The notes: a model not told the origin generated them from the letters alone. Shown: positions 19,932 through 33,072, counted from the stretch's first letter. The stretch is 64,000 nt of DNA from Zerene cesonia (GCF_012273895.1 NC_052120.1:6643967-6707966); one strand, 5' to 3'. Translations and numbers: made by a program.

Positions 19932-22900
19932 TTATACAAATAATTAATCGAATGTGATACACATATAATTCGATTCGATGTTCACGGTAAGGACAGTACC
20001 TAACAAAAAAGAAAATATTAAATATATCTATGAGCGAAAAACGTTTTGTATCAGTTGGAAATATTTTCTTAGTACGTGATAATAAAGTGAACAGTGAGAT
20101 ATAAGAGAGAAAATAACAAAACAACAATGTAATCCTATTTGATAAAATCTTATTGTTCTCAGCAACATCAACATGGGCTTTTTATTTTTAATTACGTCTT
20201 TATCTTTAATTACGCGAACTATAAATAAATCAACTTCATTGTTGTGTAAATTTAAAAATTCAATCTTACTTATTAGGTGATTGGCACGATCCTTAATAAG
20301 GCAGTATTTGCTTTACCAGCCAAATGAATTCGCTGCCAAGAAAAGCCAGCCACAGTTATAGCTGAGACTTACTGAAGCACTTCGAAATATTACTGCTACG
20401 AGTTTTCAATTTGCTTTACTTCAATATATTATAATTGCTCGTATAACTTTGCTTATTAAAAGTATTGTGATAATGTGAAACTAAACTTGCTGAAACTTTT
20501 AGTATGGAAAATAGACCTCTAAAGAAGACTTTATGTCTTACCATTACTAATAATTATGAGGTATGTGAACCATAGAACAAACTAATTATCTATAGCTAGA
20601 ACCATCTCTTATATAACTGATGGATAAAAATCAATGAAATATCCATAATTATCCAAATCACCACAAACAACAGTCAATTATTTAATGGCGCTCATGTACC
20701 CAAATGAATATTAAACGTATTATAATAAGTGTCAAAGTAACTTTATAATTTAATTAAAACATACCTAAATCTATTAATCAATAAGTTTTAAGTCAAAAGT
20801 TTTCTTGAATATCAAAAAGGGAATGTTTCAATCGCGATTTCTAAAGCCTTCTTTGAAACTTTATAAAGTTGGTCGCGTATTCTACAGCTGATAAAAAATA
20901 TGGCTTTCATTGTTATAATGAAGTCTTAATTTCAATAAAAGTCGATTCGATAGAATGAAAACATTATGATTTTACACATTAATATATTTCCATTTACAAG
21001 TCGATGTATAAATTTAAGATAACGATTGTAGTGTATATATAATGCAAAGTTTATTCTGACTTTTGTTGTTTAATGTTATGAATACATATCGCTCACTTGT
21101 CTTTGATAATTTATTTGTATTGACTAATAACTCAAATAGGTAATGTTTAAATCCCTCGAAAACTCCACGAAGAATCATGAAAAAGGCAAATCCTTTTCAC
21201 AAACATAGGAATGTATTATGAGAAAAATGTTCAAAGTAATACATTTTATTATGTTCAATTTATATCTTATGTGACTTGTGAATTTCAAATGTAGTAGGTA
21301 ACTTTCCTCACGTTTAATATACCGACCCATGGAAAGTAATTTACCTACAACTAGCTAAAAATTTAATTTTGTTTAAGAGCTTCATTTTCAAGTGTGTCTG
21401 CAGTTACAAAGAAAATAGCTGCAGGCTATCATTAAACGCGCACATATTACTTATTGAGATCATTTTAATAAAGGTTTTTACGGTTTCGAATTATTCATAA
21501 AGATAAAGTATAATGAAATTGCCCTAAAATTGGATGTATATGAATTACAAATTACGCGTCACGTAGGAGGTTAATAAAATTTAAATAATTAAATTTGTAA
21601 TTTTCCTTTGTTTCGCTTGGCTTTTGCATTATATGCAAATGATGTCAATTGTATTCAAAAGGCAAAAACATTTTCTTCGTATTTATAAACAAAAAACCAA
21701 TTTCTCTCGATAAATTTAAGAAAATTCATGAACTGGTGGCAAACCCTATTGGGAGGAAACGATTTTAGATTGAGATAGCGTTTCGACTGTGATTTACTGC
21801 TCTGTGTCACTTAAATACAAAGATTTCTCGGATTTAGTTATACATATCTATATAAACGGATTTTGTGATAACAATATATATAGAACACAATCGTTCTCAA
21901 ACTAAGATCTTCGAGATTTCAAAATAATTCATAGTGATCGGAAGCTTCATGTCCAATTAATGCCTTTATTTAATCAAAAAATAGTCTTGACAATGAACAC
22001 AACGAGAATATCTAAGATAGATGATCTAAAACTGGATTCAGCGGTTGATTCGTTACTGTGTTGTTTCCAAAGTATTAATAAACGAGACAATTTTCATATC
22101 TCAAACTATTAGAATGGTTGTGAAGTCTGAGGTTATGAAGCTTTTCTTAAAAATCACCTAACTATGATATCATTTTAGAAAATTTCACTCTTAAGTCTAG
22201 AATATAGAATTCATTTCTAAGTTATTATAAGTTTTATTTTAAATGAGTTCAATTTTAAACGGAAAAAAGGTTTTTTTAATGCAAAGTAATTTCATGTAAC
22301 GCCCAGCACGCGACCATACAGTTAGTATACGAAGGTCCACTTCTGTAGACACCTGGGCGTTGGAGTTAAAAGCGAATATTTATCTGCTCACGGCTGAATT
22401 CTATGATTTAATAAAGTGGAAATTTCAGGAGCTTTGAATATACAACGTGTGGTTTGCATTTAAAACATCAATTTGTTTATTTTGGGATATTCATTAGTTA
22501 TAACAGCGTTATTTATAAATATCTATAGGATATTGGAAGATTGCTTACATACGATGAGATTATGCCTTTTTTGGAAGATATTAGTACTTCAGTGCTAATA
22601 TTATATTGTGTTTGTTATTTTTGTCTTTCATTCACGTCGCATTTGTTGTTCTAATATTTTTGTGTTTGGAGACAGCTAAGATGTTAAAAAGTTTTCCCTT
22701 AAGAATTTTCTTAAACTACATAGGTAACGTCGCGAGCAAATGTATCATGTCTGTCTATTCACTAATATGTGATCTTTGCATATAATATTGAATAGATTTG
22801 AATATGATATATTTGTTCCACTTTAGTAGCAGTTAATATAATACTCTATCGTGTGATAATATCACTGCATGGTGACTAATTATATAAATGAATACTCCTT

Positions 22901-25154
22901 TGTATCTTTACTATTTTAGATGTTGTGCTCTAATTTGACAGTTTAGTACATACGAGTACCGTGTAAAAGCTTCATAAACTGCGCTTCAGAACGGTAATAT
23001 AGAGTGGATAAGTTCGTTAATTTATAGTTTAAATTCTGAAGCACTCCACTATACAAAGGAAGGCGGAATTTCTCACCCTGCTGGTAGACATTTTAAAAGA
23101 CTGTTACTTAACTTTTTATGTAAATGTTAGCGACGGGGACTAAGGATTCAAAGAAGAAGTAAAGAGTTACGGCTTACCACAAAACGTACTTATACCGAAC
23201 GGAATTCAATTATTCGTTGAGGACAAAGAGGAAAAATTGTTCAACCCCGTCCGGAGGAAAATAGAATAAAAAATTGTGTTTAACGATTTAGTAGATAGTA
23301 GCAGATAGTGTGAGAATGGTAACACTTTTCATCGAATACTTTTGCGAATCCGTTCTGCGGATGTGAACAAGGCTGCGGTCAACTTACACTTAAATTGGAA
23401 TATTTGGATCGTTTTAGTACGGCCACTTGAAATTCTTCTATGTTATTCAAAGGATAAATTAGATTTTGCGATTTGTTTCCTTAATTAAGACCTTTATTAA
23501 ATGTTATTATATGAAATCATATGAAAAAAAACGATATAATAACTAATACAAATATTGTGATGTTATGAATGATTGTGGATATATTCATATCTAGTTCAGA
23601 TAGAAGTAAAGTACTAATAAAAAAAGTATGCCCTATGCATCTTTGCGGTGAAAGAATGTGTGTTTAATCGAATTCATATCCATAATTCTGTAAAGTAAAT
23701 AAATATGTATTCATGGCTCAATTGTAGCCAACAAATAACTCATATAACAATAAACAGAATATTAATATTAATTTGAAGTTCATAAGCTTAAAGTGTCCAA
23801 ATAATGAATATAGGATTTTTCTTTACATCAAATAAATCCTTTGTGAAATTATTTTTCTCCGATCCCTATAGATTTATTGGTTACTTGGTTCATTGTCATA
23901 AAAGATTATCTCGAGTTATAACTTTTTCGATTCCATTTTCTTTGATATATTTATTCATACTTTGTATTAGTTTATTTAAAGTATTATCGAGTGGCAACAA
24001 CAAGAAGTATATTATTGTTATTGATTTAGTATAAAAAGTTTAAAACAATATAAAGTTAGTTAAGTTTTCTTTACATCTATTTGATATAATGTAAAACTTG
24101 ATTGGATGATATATTCTTCTCAAACATATTTTTAATCCGAATCTAGGGGAAGAGCTTGAAGTTGTTACCGAATATATAGAGAACTTATCAATTGGTGTTC
24201 ACAATCGTTCGGTGATCGAAGTTGAAATACCTTTAAAGCTTAGGCTATAGATGCTATAAATTAGTTAATATTTCAGAATCTCGTGTTGCTATATGTGTAG
24301 GAAAGATATTGATTCGCATAATTAATGTTAAGTCCTTGGAAGCCAGCGAGGGACAGTGGAATAATTAAATTATGAAGGTAATTTGTGACATTGTATCATC
24401 GGCTATTATTAGAATTACCAACATGACGTGATTCGGGCCATTTGCTCATGTACATTTGCGAGATAGTACGGTTAATAATTCAGGGGTAACACCTAGATCA
24501 GATTGTTAGTCGTGACTGACCTAGACGCACTTAATGTTCTGAAATAACTATTTACATGAAATATGTAATTACTCTTCATAAAATTGTTAGATGTTGCTTT
24601 TACACGCTCTTCGCGTGGCATGGTTTATGAAAAATGTGTTTTTTCTAACATACGTCATTTTCCTATACAAAGGGCTTGGCTTAAATAAGTTAGTTAACTA
24701 CATTGCATAAAAGGTAATAATCCCGGTATATATGTAATTTGTAAATTGTAAAAATAATTTATGTAATTGAATGAAGTTTAAATTTGTGTTTTTTTTTTTT
24801 GGAAAATTAAATATAAAAATTCATGAGTTCCGTATTGTTTTGTTATATGGTGGAGCATATCCACTTGTGTTTATTATTTTTGTAACCCCGCAAACTAATC
24901 ATAATATTGAAAAACTAAAACTTATTGAATAATTTCCTTACATTGAAAACAATTAATGTAAGGAAATTATTTAATCCTGGCGACCCTAATCAAAATAATA
25001 AGATGAACTTATAACATTGTTTTATTGTAACCGATTCTTGATAAGTGTACAAAGTTTGAGTTATATTAAGGCGCTTAAAATGGGTCAAAAATAATAATTG
25101 ATCTAAAGAAGTCGATTACATACAAATACAAAAACATCAATGTTATCAAAAAAT
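19932..25154. other. Long non-coding stretch
   Basis: About 5.2 kb, AT-rich, without a supported exon or repeat family. It contains a 9-bp inverted repeat aacgcccag/ctgggcgtt (22298-22306 and 22353-22361) and a perfect hairpin near 24950. Confidence 0.4.
24924..24975. other. Strong imperfect-free hairpin (inverted repeat)
   Basis: Arms 24928-24944 (aataatttccttacatt) and 24955-24971 pair perfectly over 17 bp around a 10-base loop. A G-T pair and three more pairs extend the stem to 21 bp. It matches no other sequence in the window. Confidence 0.8.
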
Positions 25155-25307
25155 TCCAATATATTATATATAAATTTCCCGTGTCAAAATAATAACCAAA
25201 CTCCTCCGAAATGACTGAACCGATTCTTATGCGATTTTGTGTGCATATTGGGTATGTCTGAGAATCGGCTAACAGCGGAGCCAGAGCAGCGTTTGCCGGA
25301 TCAGCTA
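25155..25307 (+). mobile_element. Helitron-like element, third subfamily
   Basis: Contains aactcctccgaaatgactga, gcatattgggtatgtctgag and ends ggatcagCTAG before T. Aligns with 27952-28130 and 29886-30062. The left end is less certain. Confidence 0.65.
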
Positions 25308-25781
25308 GTTATTCTTATAAAAAACCCAAATAACTTTTCATAAAAAATGTAGTGGAGTTTTTTGATCCGGAAGTCCCCATATCTCTCAAATTGCCTTTTT
25401 ACATTGAGCCTGATGGGTATTAGAGTAAAAACTATGGATTATTCAAGACTCTAGCACCCAAGTCACGTCTCTCTTCGTGACAGTAGATTTTTATTATAAC
25501 TGATACTAAGTGGCATCTTCGTTGCTAACCGCGATCTCGCAGAAATGTTAGTTTTTTTCTTTCTCTGTATTATTAATCTAAATTCTCACTAAGTTGTTAA
25601 AGGTCATTTGATTAACTTTAACACGTTAGAAAAAACGAGACCGCAAAAAACTCACTGTCGTATGATAAGAAGAAGAGTTTTTTTTAACCTCTAGGTATAT
25701 GCTTTTATTAATTTAGAATATATTATATATGTATACAAGTAAAATTTTCCTCAAAAGTGATATTTGACACATTCTTTAGCA

Positions 25782-25883
25782 ATTTGCATACCAAATCTCA
25801 TCAAAATCCATACAGTAGTTTCAGCGTGATTAACGGACAAATATCCAAACAAACAAACTTTCACATTTATAATGTTAGTGTGA
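25782..25883 (-). mobile_element. Truncated relative of Helitron-like copy 1
   Basis: Its reverse complement begins TCACACTAACATTATAAATG and runs on to a stretch resembling ggattttgatgaaatctggt, matching the first half of 15700-15909. The CTAG end is missing. Confidence 0.6.
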
Positions 25884-25925
25884 CAAAAAACGCTATCTTT
25901 CGTTAGTTAAGGAAAATACATAGTC

Positions 25926-26105
25926 TCCCACATAATTTACGTTCTCAAGGAATCACGGGTATATAAACTATCCTATGTCCTTTTTCTAGTCTCAAACTAT
26001 ATCTGCACCAAATTTCATCCAAATCAGTTCAGTGGTTTTGGTGTGAAGAGGTGACAGTCATACAGTGTTAATTCTTTTCGCATTTATAGAATGATAGTAG
26101 GGATA
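25926..26105 (-). repeat. Diverged Helitron-like fragment
   Basis: Holds ccaaatttcatccaaatcag followed by ttcagtggttttggtgtgaa and ttttcgcatttatagaatga, the usual end blocks of small lepidopteran Helitron-like elements in minus orientation. The termini are not clear. Confidence 0.4.
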
Positions 26106-26250
26106 GTGTAATCATTGTTCTGATTGATGCTTATTTGAATGGGAGTTTATTAATTTAATTTAATAACCGATTTTCACGTTATACGGGAAAATTGATAATG
26201 CAACTTGCATAATTTGATGTTTTATGTGGGATTTGCAAAAAAAAAAAAAA

Positions 26251-26342
26251 AATTCATTCACTATTGGTTCAGTAGTTTTTGCGTGAAAGAGCAACAAACA
26301 CATACGCAGATCCTTACAAAATTTCGCATTTATGATAAAAGG
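26251..26342 (-). repeat. Helitron-like fragment
   Basis: ttggttcagtagtttttgcg, tgaaagagcaacaaacacat and atttcgcatttatgat match the corresponding part of 41882-42083. Truncated. Confidence 0.5.
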
Positions 26343-26931
26343 AGGATTTTATTATATGGATATGATTTACCGTAGTAAGTACGTATGTAATTACTTAGTA
26401 AAAATAGTGCATTCTACTTGTTCTGTAAAAGATTGCAAATCATCATCTTATAAGCAGCTGCATTTCATCATTTTATGTGTCTTTTGTCTTGTGTTTTCGG
26501 CTTTTACTACGAAATCAAAGGCTACCCTAAAGGTTTTAACTAAACTGACAATGGAAATCTTTTTACTATTCGAGCGCGTCCAAAATATCAAATGTTTAAT
26601 GTTCAAATAACTTGAAATTTAGATGGGAATTCGATGCATTTTTAAAATGCAGCTCTAACTCACGACCTCGTTGACAGCGAACGAGTGAAGCCTGTTAATG
26701 AATATTGCGCTTGAAGGGCCTCTAAACAATTTTGCTTCACTTTCACAATCGAATACGTCTGAAAATAATAATTTTCTTCTAAAAATGAACGTCCGAAAAA
26801 CATATTTTTGGACATCATCGGACATCAAAATATTCTTGGAAACAGTTTCAGCTTTTTAAACGCCAGTTCCATGACGTCTTCGTCGGGAAAATACAGAGTT
26901 ATATAGGTATTTGATCCTGCGCCGTCACTTA

Positions 26932-26966
26932 CACACTCTGGAATTAGTACTGCTTTAAGACATCGC
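26932..26966 (+). repeat. Short repeat tggaattagtactgctttaa
   Basis: Shares tggaattagtactgctttaa plus a similar flank (gacatc/aacgtc) with 33043-33072, where it forms one arm of an inverted repeat. Confidence 0.5.
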
Positions 26967-27345
26967 GTAATCATCAATAAATTCTGAGAGTATTATATCT
27001 AAAACATTTAATTATAATCCCACCCATATGTATAACCTAAAACAATAATTACATATTTGTCAATTTTTATTTACATACGTTATAAGATTTGCGAATACGA
27101 AATAATGCAATCTACACATACTAATATAAACACCGTGTAATGTAAGACATGCACAAATAATAATATTTAAAACACGATTTATTCATTACATTATTTAATT
27201 AAGAGTTGAATTCCATTATAAGACTAAGATGTGTACAAGCTGAACTGTATTTTGGTATCTCTTGCATTCCGCAAATTAAACAAAAAGAAGCGTTGGTAAA
27301 TGGCTGAAGAAACACATTGCGGATATCAAACATTGGCGTGACAAA
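26967..27345. other. Non-coding, no supported feature
   Basis: AT-rich stretch without an exon or recognisable repeat. Confidence 0.4.
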
Positions 27346-27545
27346 TTTTTTTTTTTATGTCATAGCGGGCAACTGAGCTGGTGGTTCGCCTGATGGTAAG
27401 CGATCACCACCGCCCATGAACATTCGCAATGGTAGGACCTCTGCGAATGCGCTACCCGCTTCTTTTGGGTTAAGGGAAAAGGAATGGATTAACGACTGGA
27501 AAGAAGGAATGGACTGGGACGGGTGAGGAAAAGGCAACGGGCAAT
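27346..27545 (-). repeat. Dispersed repeat, gggccagctcgcaccgggg family, partial copy
   Basis: ttttttatgtcatagcgggc and ctgatggtaagcgatcacca with aggaaaaggcaacggg match the 3' half of the family in minus orientation. The core block is absent. Confidence 0.6.
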
Positions 27546-27812
27546 TTTTCAAGAATTGTTAGCGATACGATTGAAATTAAAGCGTAAAAATATTCAATAC
27601 AGTAGATAGTTTGGAGCTTTCTAACACCTGAGATATTGTAAAGAATTTTATACTAGAATTCAAACATAATAAAAGACTAGACGACAGAAATACTGCCAAT
27701 GTCCAAAAAATACTCATCATACCAACTGTTGATAAATAAGTGAGGAAAGTGTATAAACAACAATTTTTAAATCCCCATGAAGGGTTGTAGCATCTCAGCC
27801 TCCCCGTAACCG

Positions 27813-27951
27813 CCGTCCGCCCCGGCTTCGCCCGTGGTACATATATAGCCTTCCTCAATAAATGAGCTATCTGACACTGAAATAAGTTTTCAAATCGGAC
27901 CAATAAGTTCCGAAATAAGTGCATTCAAACAAACAAAAAAACTCTTTATAG
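27813..27951 (-). mobile_element. Truncated Helitron-like element (second subfamily)
   Basis: cgtccgccccggcttcgccc, ggtacatatatagccttcct and caaacaaacaaaaaaactct align with 19743-19931. The CTAG end is lost at the left. Its start meets the start of the element at 27952. Confidence 0.6.
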
Positions 27952-28130
27952 TCTAATATATAAAATTCTCGTGTCACAGTTTTCGTTGCCATACTCCTCC
28001 GAAACGGCTTGACCGATTTTGATGAAATTTTTTGTGCTTATCCGGTATCTATGAGAATCGGCCAACATCTATTTTTCACACCCCTAAATGATAAGAGTAA
28101 GGCAGAACAGCGTTTGCCGGGTGCAGCTAG
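27952..28130 (+). mobile_element. Helitron-like element, third subfamily
   Basis: Begins TCTAATATATAAAATTCTCG, carries actcctccgaaacggcttga and agaatcggccaacatct, and ends gggtgcagCTAG before T. It closely matches 29886-30062 and 25155-25307. Confidence 0.72.
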
Positions 28131-29885
28131 TATTAGTATAGATTTCAGAAGCACATTGAAAGAAAATATTTCTTAAAAATCATTCTTGCCGTAATTGAGA
28201 GAAAATATCTTTTGTGCGATAACTTCAAACAAAATATAAAAGGATATTAACAAGTATTTGCATCCAATTAGGAGATAAAATATAAGAGATTAAAATACTC
28301 TGCCCTTTTGCTTATATTAAATAAAAATGTACAGCTGTTTAAAATGATACAATATTTGAAGCAGGGGCCAATCTGTTCTTACAAAGATTATGCAAATAAC
28401 CTTCATTTATATGCACAGCATCCTTTTAGACTGTTTGATTAACAGACTCGGTTTTGATTCCGAGTCAGTAGTTTGCGTTGATGATAAAATTTGTTGAGAA
28501 AATACTCTCAGTTTAATTAAGTTTATTATATAAACAATTTGTATTTATTTCGTAATAGGAGTTCACTTCTAATTGCAATGTTTGTAAAAGGTGTATTTCA
28601 AGGTTCACTCAATATGATACGACTCCTCCTTTGAGATCCATTAAAAAGGCTAACGGTCTAAGCCGAAAGTGATTTTCTCTTTTAATTTATATTCGATTTA
28701 AACTGATGTCCCAAAAACGAAAAAGGATCAAAATCGACTGTAGGTATTTGTTTTTGGTTTATTTATTTATTACTCGATAACTTCATCTCTCTCCACTCGC
28801 GGGTTATTCTTTATGTGTTTGATAGGAATTTGTTGAAGTTTGGTGCCATTTTATAAAACGGAGGTCGGTGATCTTTTTTTATAGAAAATGACTATTTATT
28901 TCAAGTAGCCAGGTAGCCCGGTAAATATCAACCACATTTTATTTGCTTTTACGTACGTTTATAGTATAGCAAACAACCAATAGGATCTGTTATATAATAT
29001 GAACAATGGAGTAAAAACTTAAACAACTATATACGGATTAAGTTTCTGTATGGATATTGAAACTAGAGATAATAATATAGGAATATTATACAAACAGTGG
29101 AAAATTTCGACGTACACAGAGTAATATCAAAACCGTAAATTAACATTCAAACTCAACTATATGGTTAGAAGTTCAATAAACAACGCGGTATATGAATATA
29201 CAGAGGCAATGGGTGAAAACATCTGCGGTCAGGTGGCAATAACAAGCAGAGCCGTCGAACATAGAACATAAATTCAGTCGCGGTTGCTATGATTTACTAT
29301 AGCGCAGGTGTTGGCGTTGTCTAGCTGACTTTAAATCAGACCGCAGATGGTGTACATGCGAAAAATCACTCCCCCTTAATTATAACTAAGGTAAAGAAGG
29401 TGTGAATTCCTTTGGCATTTCACACGTTCTCTTCATAAAGGATTATACGGTCGCATTAAACTATACATAAATATCTAAATCCATTAATGCACCATGATCT
29501 CACCTAACAGATATTTACATTTACATATAAACACATACAATTTATCGTAAAGATGTAGTCCGACGTGAAGAGGTCAGTGCTGGTAATTGAAGTACCGTTC
29601 CTTCGCAAGGAAATTGGCGGGAAGCGATAGTATTTAAAATGCCTCGAAATTTCCTTTGATAAGTGAGAGCAACGGAGGTCATTAATATTTCCGAATCTAG
29701 TTTATTGCTTTCCAATTAAAAGCATCTTGTTATTTTTACTGTTTTTAGACGTGTTTACATTTAATTTATGCTTTGTAGTATCAGACTAAGAAAATTTTGC
29801 AGTATCGGTACATCAGAATAATGAAAGTGTCATGAAAATGTAATTAATTTACAATAAAAATGTAGGAACTAAGAATTAAAGCTTA
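28131..29885. other. Non-coding, no supported feature
   Basis: AT-rich. Includes an 11-bp inverted repeat, catctgcggtc at 29220-29230 and gaccgcagatg at 29339-29349. No exon seen. Confidence 0.4.
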
Positions 29886-30062
29886 TCTTATATATAGAAC
29901 TCCCGTTTCACAATAATAGTTACCGAACTCCTCCGAAACGGCTCGAACGATTCTTATGAAATTTTGGGTGCATATTGGGTATGTCTGAGAATCGGCCAAA
30001 ATTATTTTTCATACACCTAAATGATAATAGTAAGGCAGAACAGCGTTTGCAGAGTCAGCTAG
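29886..30062 (+). mobile_element. Helitron-like element, third subfamily, complete ends
   Basis: A|TCTTATATATAG at the left and gagtcagCTAG|T at the right, with actcctccgaaacggctcga and aaggcagaacagcgtttgc inside. 177 bp, non-coding. Confidence 0.75.
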
Positions 30063-30691
30063 TGTCCTATATAAGTACAGTCGTCCGCTGTTTTCCCACT
30101 ATTCACTTCAGCAAGCGGACCTCATTTTTAAAATATGCAAAAAAATAAAAACCAATTCTTCATAGCAGAAGCGTAGTACCGTTAACTCAATTGGTACTTC
30201 AAGTTGCATAGAACTGTAATTTTATTTTATAGCAACATGCTCTCTACTATAAACCTACGTGTTCATTCCAAATTGCGACTACAGAGTAATTTATTTTATT
30301 TGAATTGTGGCCAAGTCCTCCTAGGTCAGGTCGGCGACGCACTGTCTCGCCAAATATAGAACTAGCAAAATATCTCAATAACCTATGTCCCATATAACGT
30401 GACCTTTATACTGAGTTATAAAATCATAGCATCAGATACTTTATCAACTACATTTTTCTTAACATTACATAAGCTACGCCTGAAAATATTGTCTGTCTCT
30501 TAAAGATGTTTATAATATAATTAGGCATATACCTTTATAATATAATTAGGTTATTTTTTTTACCAAAAGATTAAACGCGTTAAATTTTTTAGAAATAGAT
30601 TAAATTGAAATGGGACCACTCAGCAAGCACCAGCTTCAAAAAAAGTAAACTACACCCATGCCGTGAGGTAACAAATACACTTTCTGTATGT

Positions 30692-30935
30692 GGTAGTCAA
30701 GCACGCTTCGGTACGAATTGGGCCAGCTCGCACCGGGGAAGTATAACACCCCCACCAGATGTCCGGCGTGAAATAGCATTCTGCTGTGTTTCGTTCGGTG
30801 AGTGGAGGAGCCGGAGGCCCATATCTTTTTCCTTACCCTTTCCAGTCCTTTCCTTTATTCCTCTCGACAATCCTTTCTTAATTCCTTCCCAATTTAAAGC
30901 CGGCAATCCATTGCCGACTGTGACATAAAAAAATA
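30692..30935 (+). repeat. Dispersed repeat, gggccagctcgcaccgggg family, copy 2
   Basis: Carries cacgcttcggtacgaattgg, gggccagctcgcaccgggga, ccggcgtgaaatagcattct, cggaggcccatatctttttc and aaagccggcaatcc, and ends in gtgacataaaaaaata. This is the best-kept copy in the window. The open frames over it are not genes. Confidence 0.78.
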
Positions 30936-30946
30936 CACAAAAATGC

Positions 30947-30990
30947 AGTCGAATTGATAACTTCTTCTTTTTTTAGTCGGTTGAAAATTG
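30947..30990 (-). repeat. Reverse copy of the ttaaccgactaaaaaaaagg repeat
   Basis: cagtcgaattgataacttct followed by tttttttagtcggttgaaaa is the reverse-strand form of the sequence near 10005-10040. Confidence 0.45.
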
Positions 30991-32056
30991 CAAGTCAACG
31001 GAAACAATTTACAATTATTATTGGATGTTGTGAGTTGTAATGGCGAGTGTTGTGAGTTCTATATGTTAAATATATGAAACTGTAGCAGAAGGTTATTATA
31101 ACTAAAAGCGGTGTATGCATCTAATTTCAAACAGTTCATCTGATAGTACAGGTTTCTAAATCACGATTTCTGTAGTAATACCAAATAATTTTACATTTAA
31201 AATAATATCTACCGCAATTAAAAATATTTGCGTAAATCACTTAAGAGATAAAATTTCTAATTAATCGATATTTATTTATTAACAGTTAACAGTACCTTCA
31301 ACTGAAGACTAAAACAAATTATTACACATACAATCAAAATGAAAGGATATATGTATTAATACATCTTCTTTTTAAAAGCGATTGTGTCAATCTAATTATG
31401 AATTCATTTAAAATATAAAAAGGTACATGTTTTTATATACATAAATAAGTTTAGGTAATGTAAATAATTAACTTAATCAACAACATAATTTTAATTAGAT
31501 CTCTATAAACTATCTATAATTAATTACAGTTTTGAATGGGAGCTCTTTGGTGATTGATGTGATGGTTTCCCGCTTTTGAAATCACTTCAATACTTACGGT
31601 TTCATTATTTTTATGCTTCCAATATAAATACTAATTATCGTTATCTTGGCTTATAGCAGACCTTTGTATATTCTGTTATTATTAACTTTTATGAATAAAA
31701 AAAGCATTGGTAATTATTGAGGTTATTAATTAAGTTTAAGTCGTGAATACTCGTACTTCAAAGATTAGGTGAGTTGCCGTTGGGCAATGTTTATTATGTG
31801 ACTCGGCTTTAATAGACTATAATGAGTTAAAAATAACACTCAAAGGAACACCTGTAATTGTATCTCATTTGTTTCACGAAACGATTGAATGTTGCGTTAA
31901 TTCATTAATACGATTAAAAGAAGTATGGAAGTTTCGTCATATTGAATTAAAACTTGATAAATTTTTTTCAATTCACCCTAAGTGTGGTGTGTGTGGTGTA
32001 TTAGGAAATTTTGTCTAAATCTAAAATTTGCAATGAATATCATCAATAATTTCAAA
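30991..32056. other. Non-coding, no supported feature
   Basis: AT-rich; no exon or repeat that I can support. Confidence 0.4.
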
Positions 32057-32261
32057 TCACAGTAATATTATAAATGTGAAAGTTTGTTGTTTGGATGTTT
32101 GTACGTCAATCACGCTGAAACTACTGTACGGATTTTGATGAAATTTGTATACAGACAGGATATGAGCTGACTTGGGTGATAGGATTTTTATCCCGATTAA
32201 ATGCTCGCTTGGGATAAAACAGGAATCTCGATATCCGGACGGAGCCGGGACGAGCGTCTAG
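32057..32261 (+). mobile_element. Small Helitron-like element, copy 2
   Basis: A|TCACAGTAATATTATAAATG at the left, ggacggagccgggacgagcg then tCTAG|T at the right. Nearly the same sequence and orientation as 15700-15909, so both come from the same recent source family. Confidence 0.78.
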
Positions 32262-32972
32262 TGGATAATAAAATGAAGAGTGGCGTATTTAGCTTCTCTA
32301 AGTGTTGTGTTAATAACGTAGCACAATATATTTTGTTTTCACCCATTTTCAGCTGTTCGTAATGGTTTATCGATAAGTTAGTTAAACGTTATTGAATACA
32401 TAAATATTTTTCACATTTTTGTAAAATTTCACAAACAATATCTGACTATATATTATGAAATATATTACGTTCCCTCCTAATATGTAAAAGTAATTAACAC
32501 AATATTGAAATATTGCGCTAGGGGTTATAAATCTAGATGCAGTCGTATCGCCGTCCAGCTACTGGCTATAACATTAAACACTGCACTGACGCAGCAATGA
32601 ATGTCGTACATAAATAACAATTCCGACTGATATGTGGATGTATACCTAGTACCTACAGATGACAAAAATCTCTAACATTCATGTAAACATAATAAACCCT
32701 GATTTGAAAATAAAGTTGTCTAAATTTAAAATATATGGTTAATGGCACTTGAAATCGAATCATATACATGTTGATTAATATGAAACGAAATATGTTTTAT
32801 TGGGTTCAGTATGATACAAAATTTTCTTTTTATAACGTTCTATATATACTAACAATATCCCATAGTATAGAGTTTCGAAGCAGCCGTAAATAAAAGTTGA
32901 ACGCTTAACTTTGTAAGATAAAATTGTAGACGTATCTAGTCGAAGAGGGTAACTATGAAATCTTAAGGGATT

Positions 32973-33072
32973 ACTAATTCCAGTGTGAAGGTGATGGTGC
33001 AAGACCTATATAGCTGTCTTACCTATATAGTTGTCTTTTTCACATTGGAATTAGTACTGCTTTAAAACGTCT
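32973..33072. repeat. Inverted repeat around tggaattagtactgctttaa
   Basis: actaattccagtgtgaa on the left pairs with ttcacattggaattagt on the right (16 of 17 positions). The right arm runs on into the short repeat also present at 26932. A folded or MITE-like remnant is possible. Confidence 0.5.

Noticed and set aside
19831..20127. Minus-strand frame with a hydrophobic start, as a possible signal-peptide exon for gene B
   Set aside because: It starts at TTG, not ATG, and has no GT donor in phase 1 after the hydrophobic part.
27577..27924. 115-codon minus-strand open frame
   Set aside because: Half of it lies over a truncated Helitron-like element, and no domain or splice support is seen.
30605..30928. 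107-codon open frame and a minus-strand frame over the same place
   Set aside because: Both lie over a dispersed repeat with copies at 18.9 and 36.7 kb.
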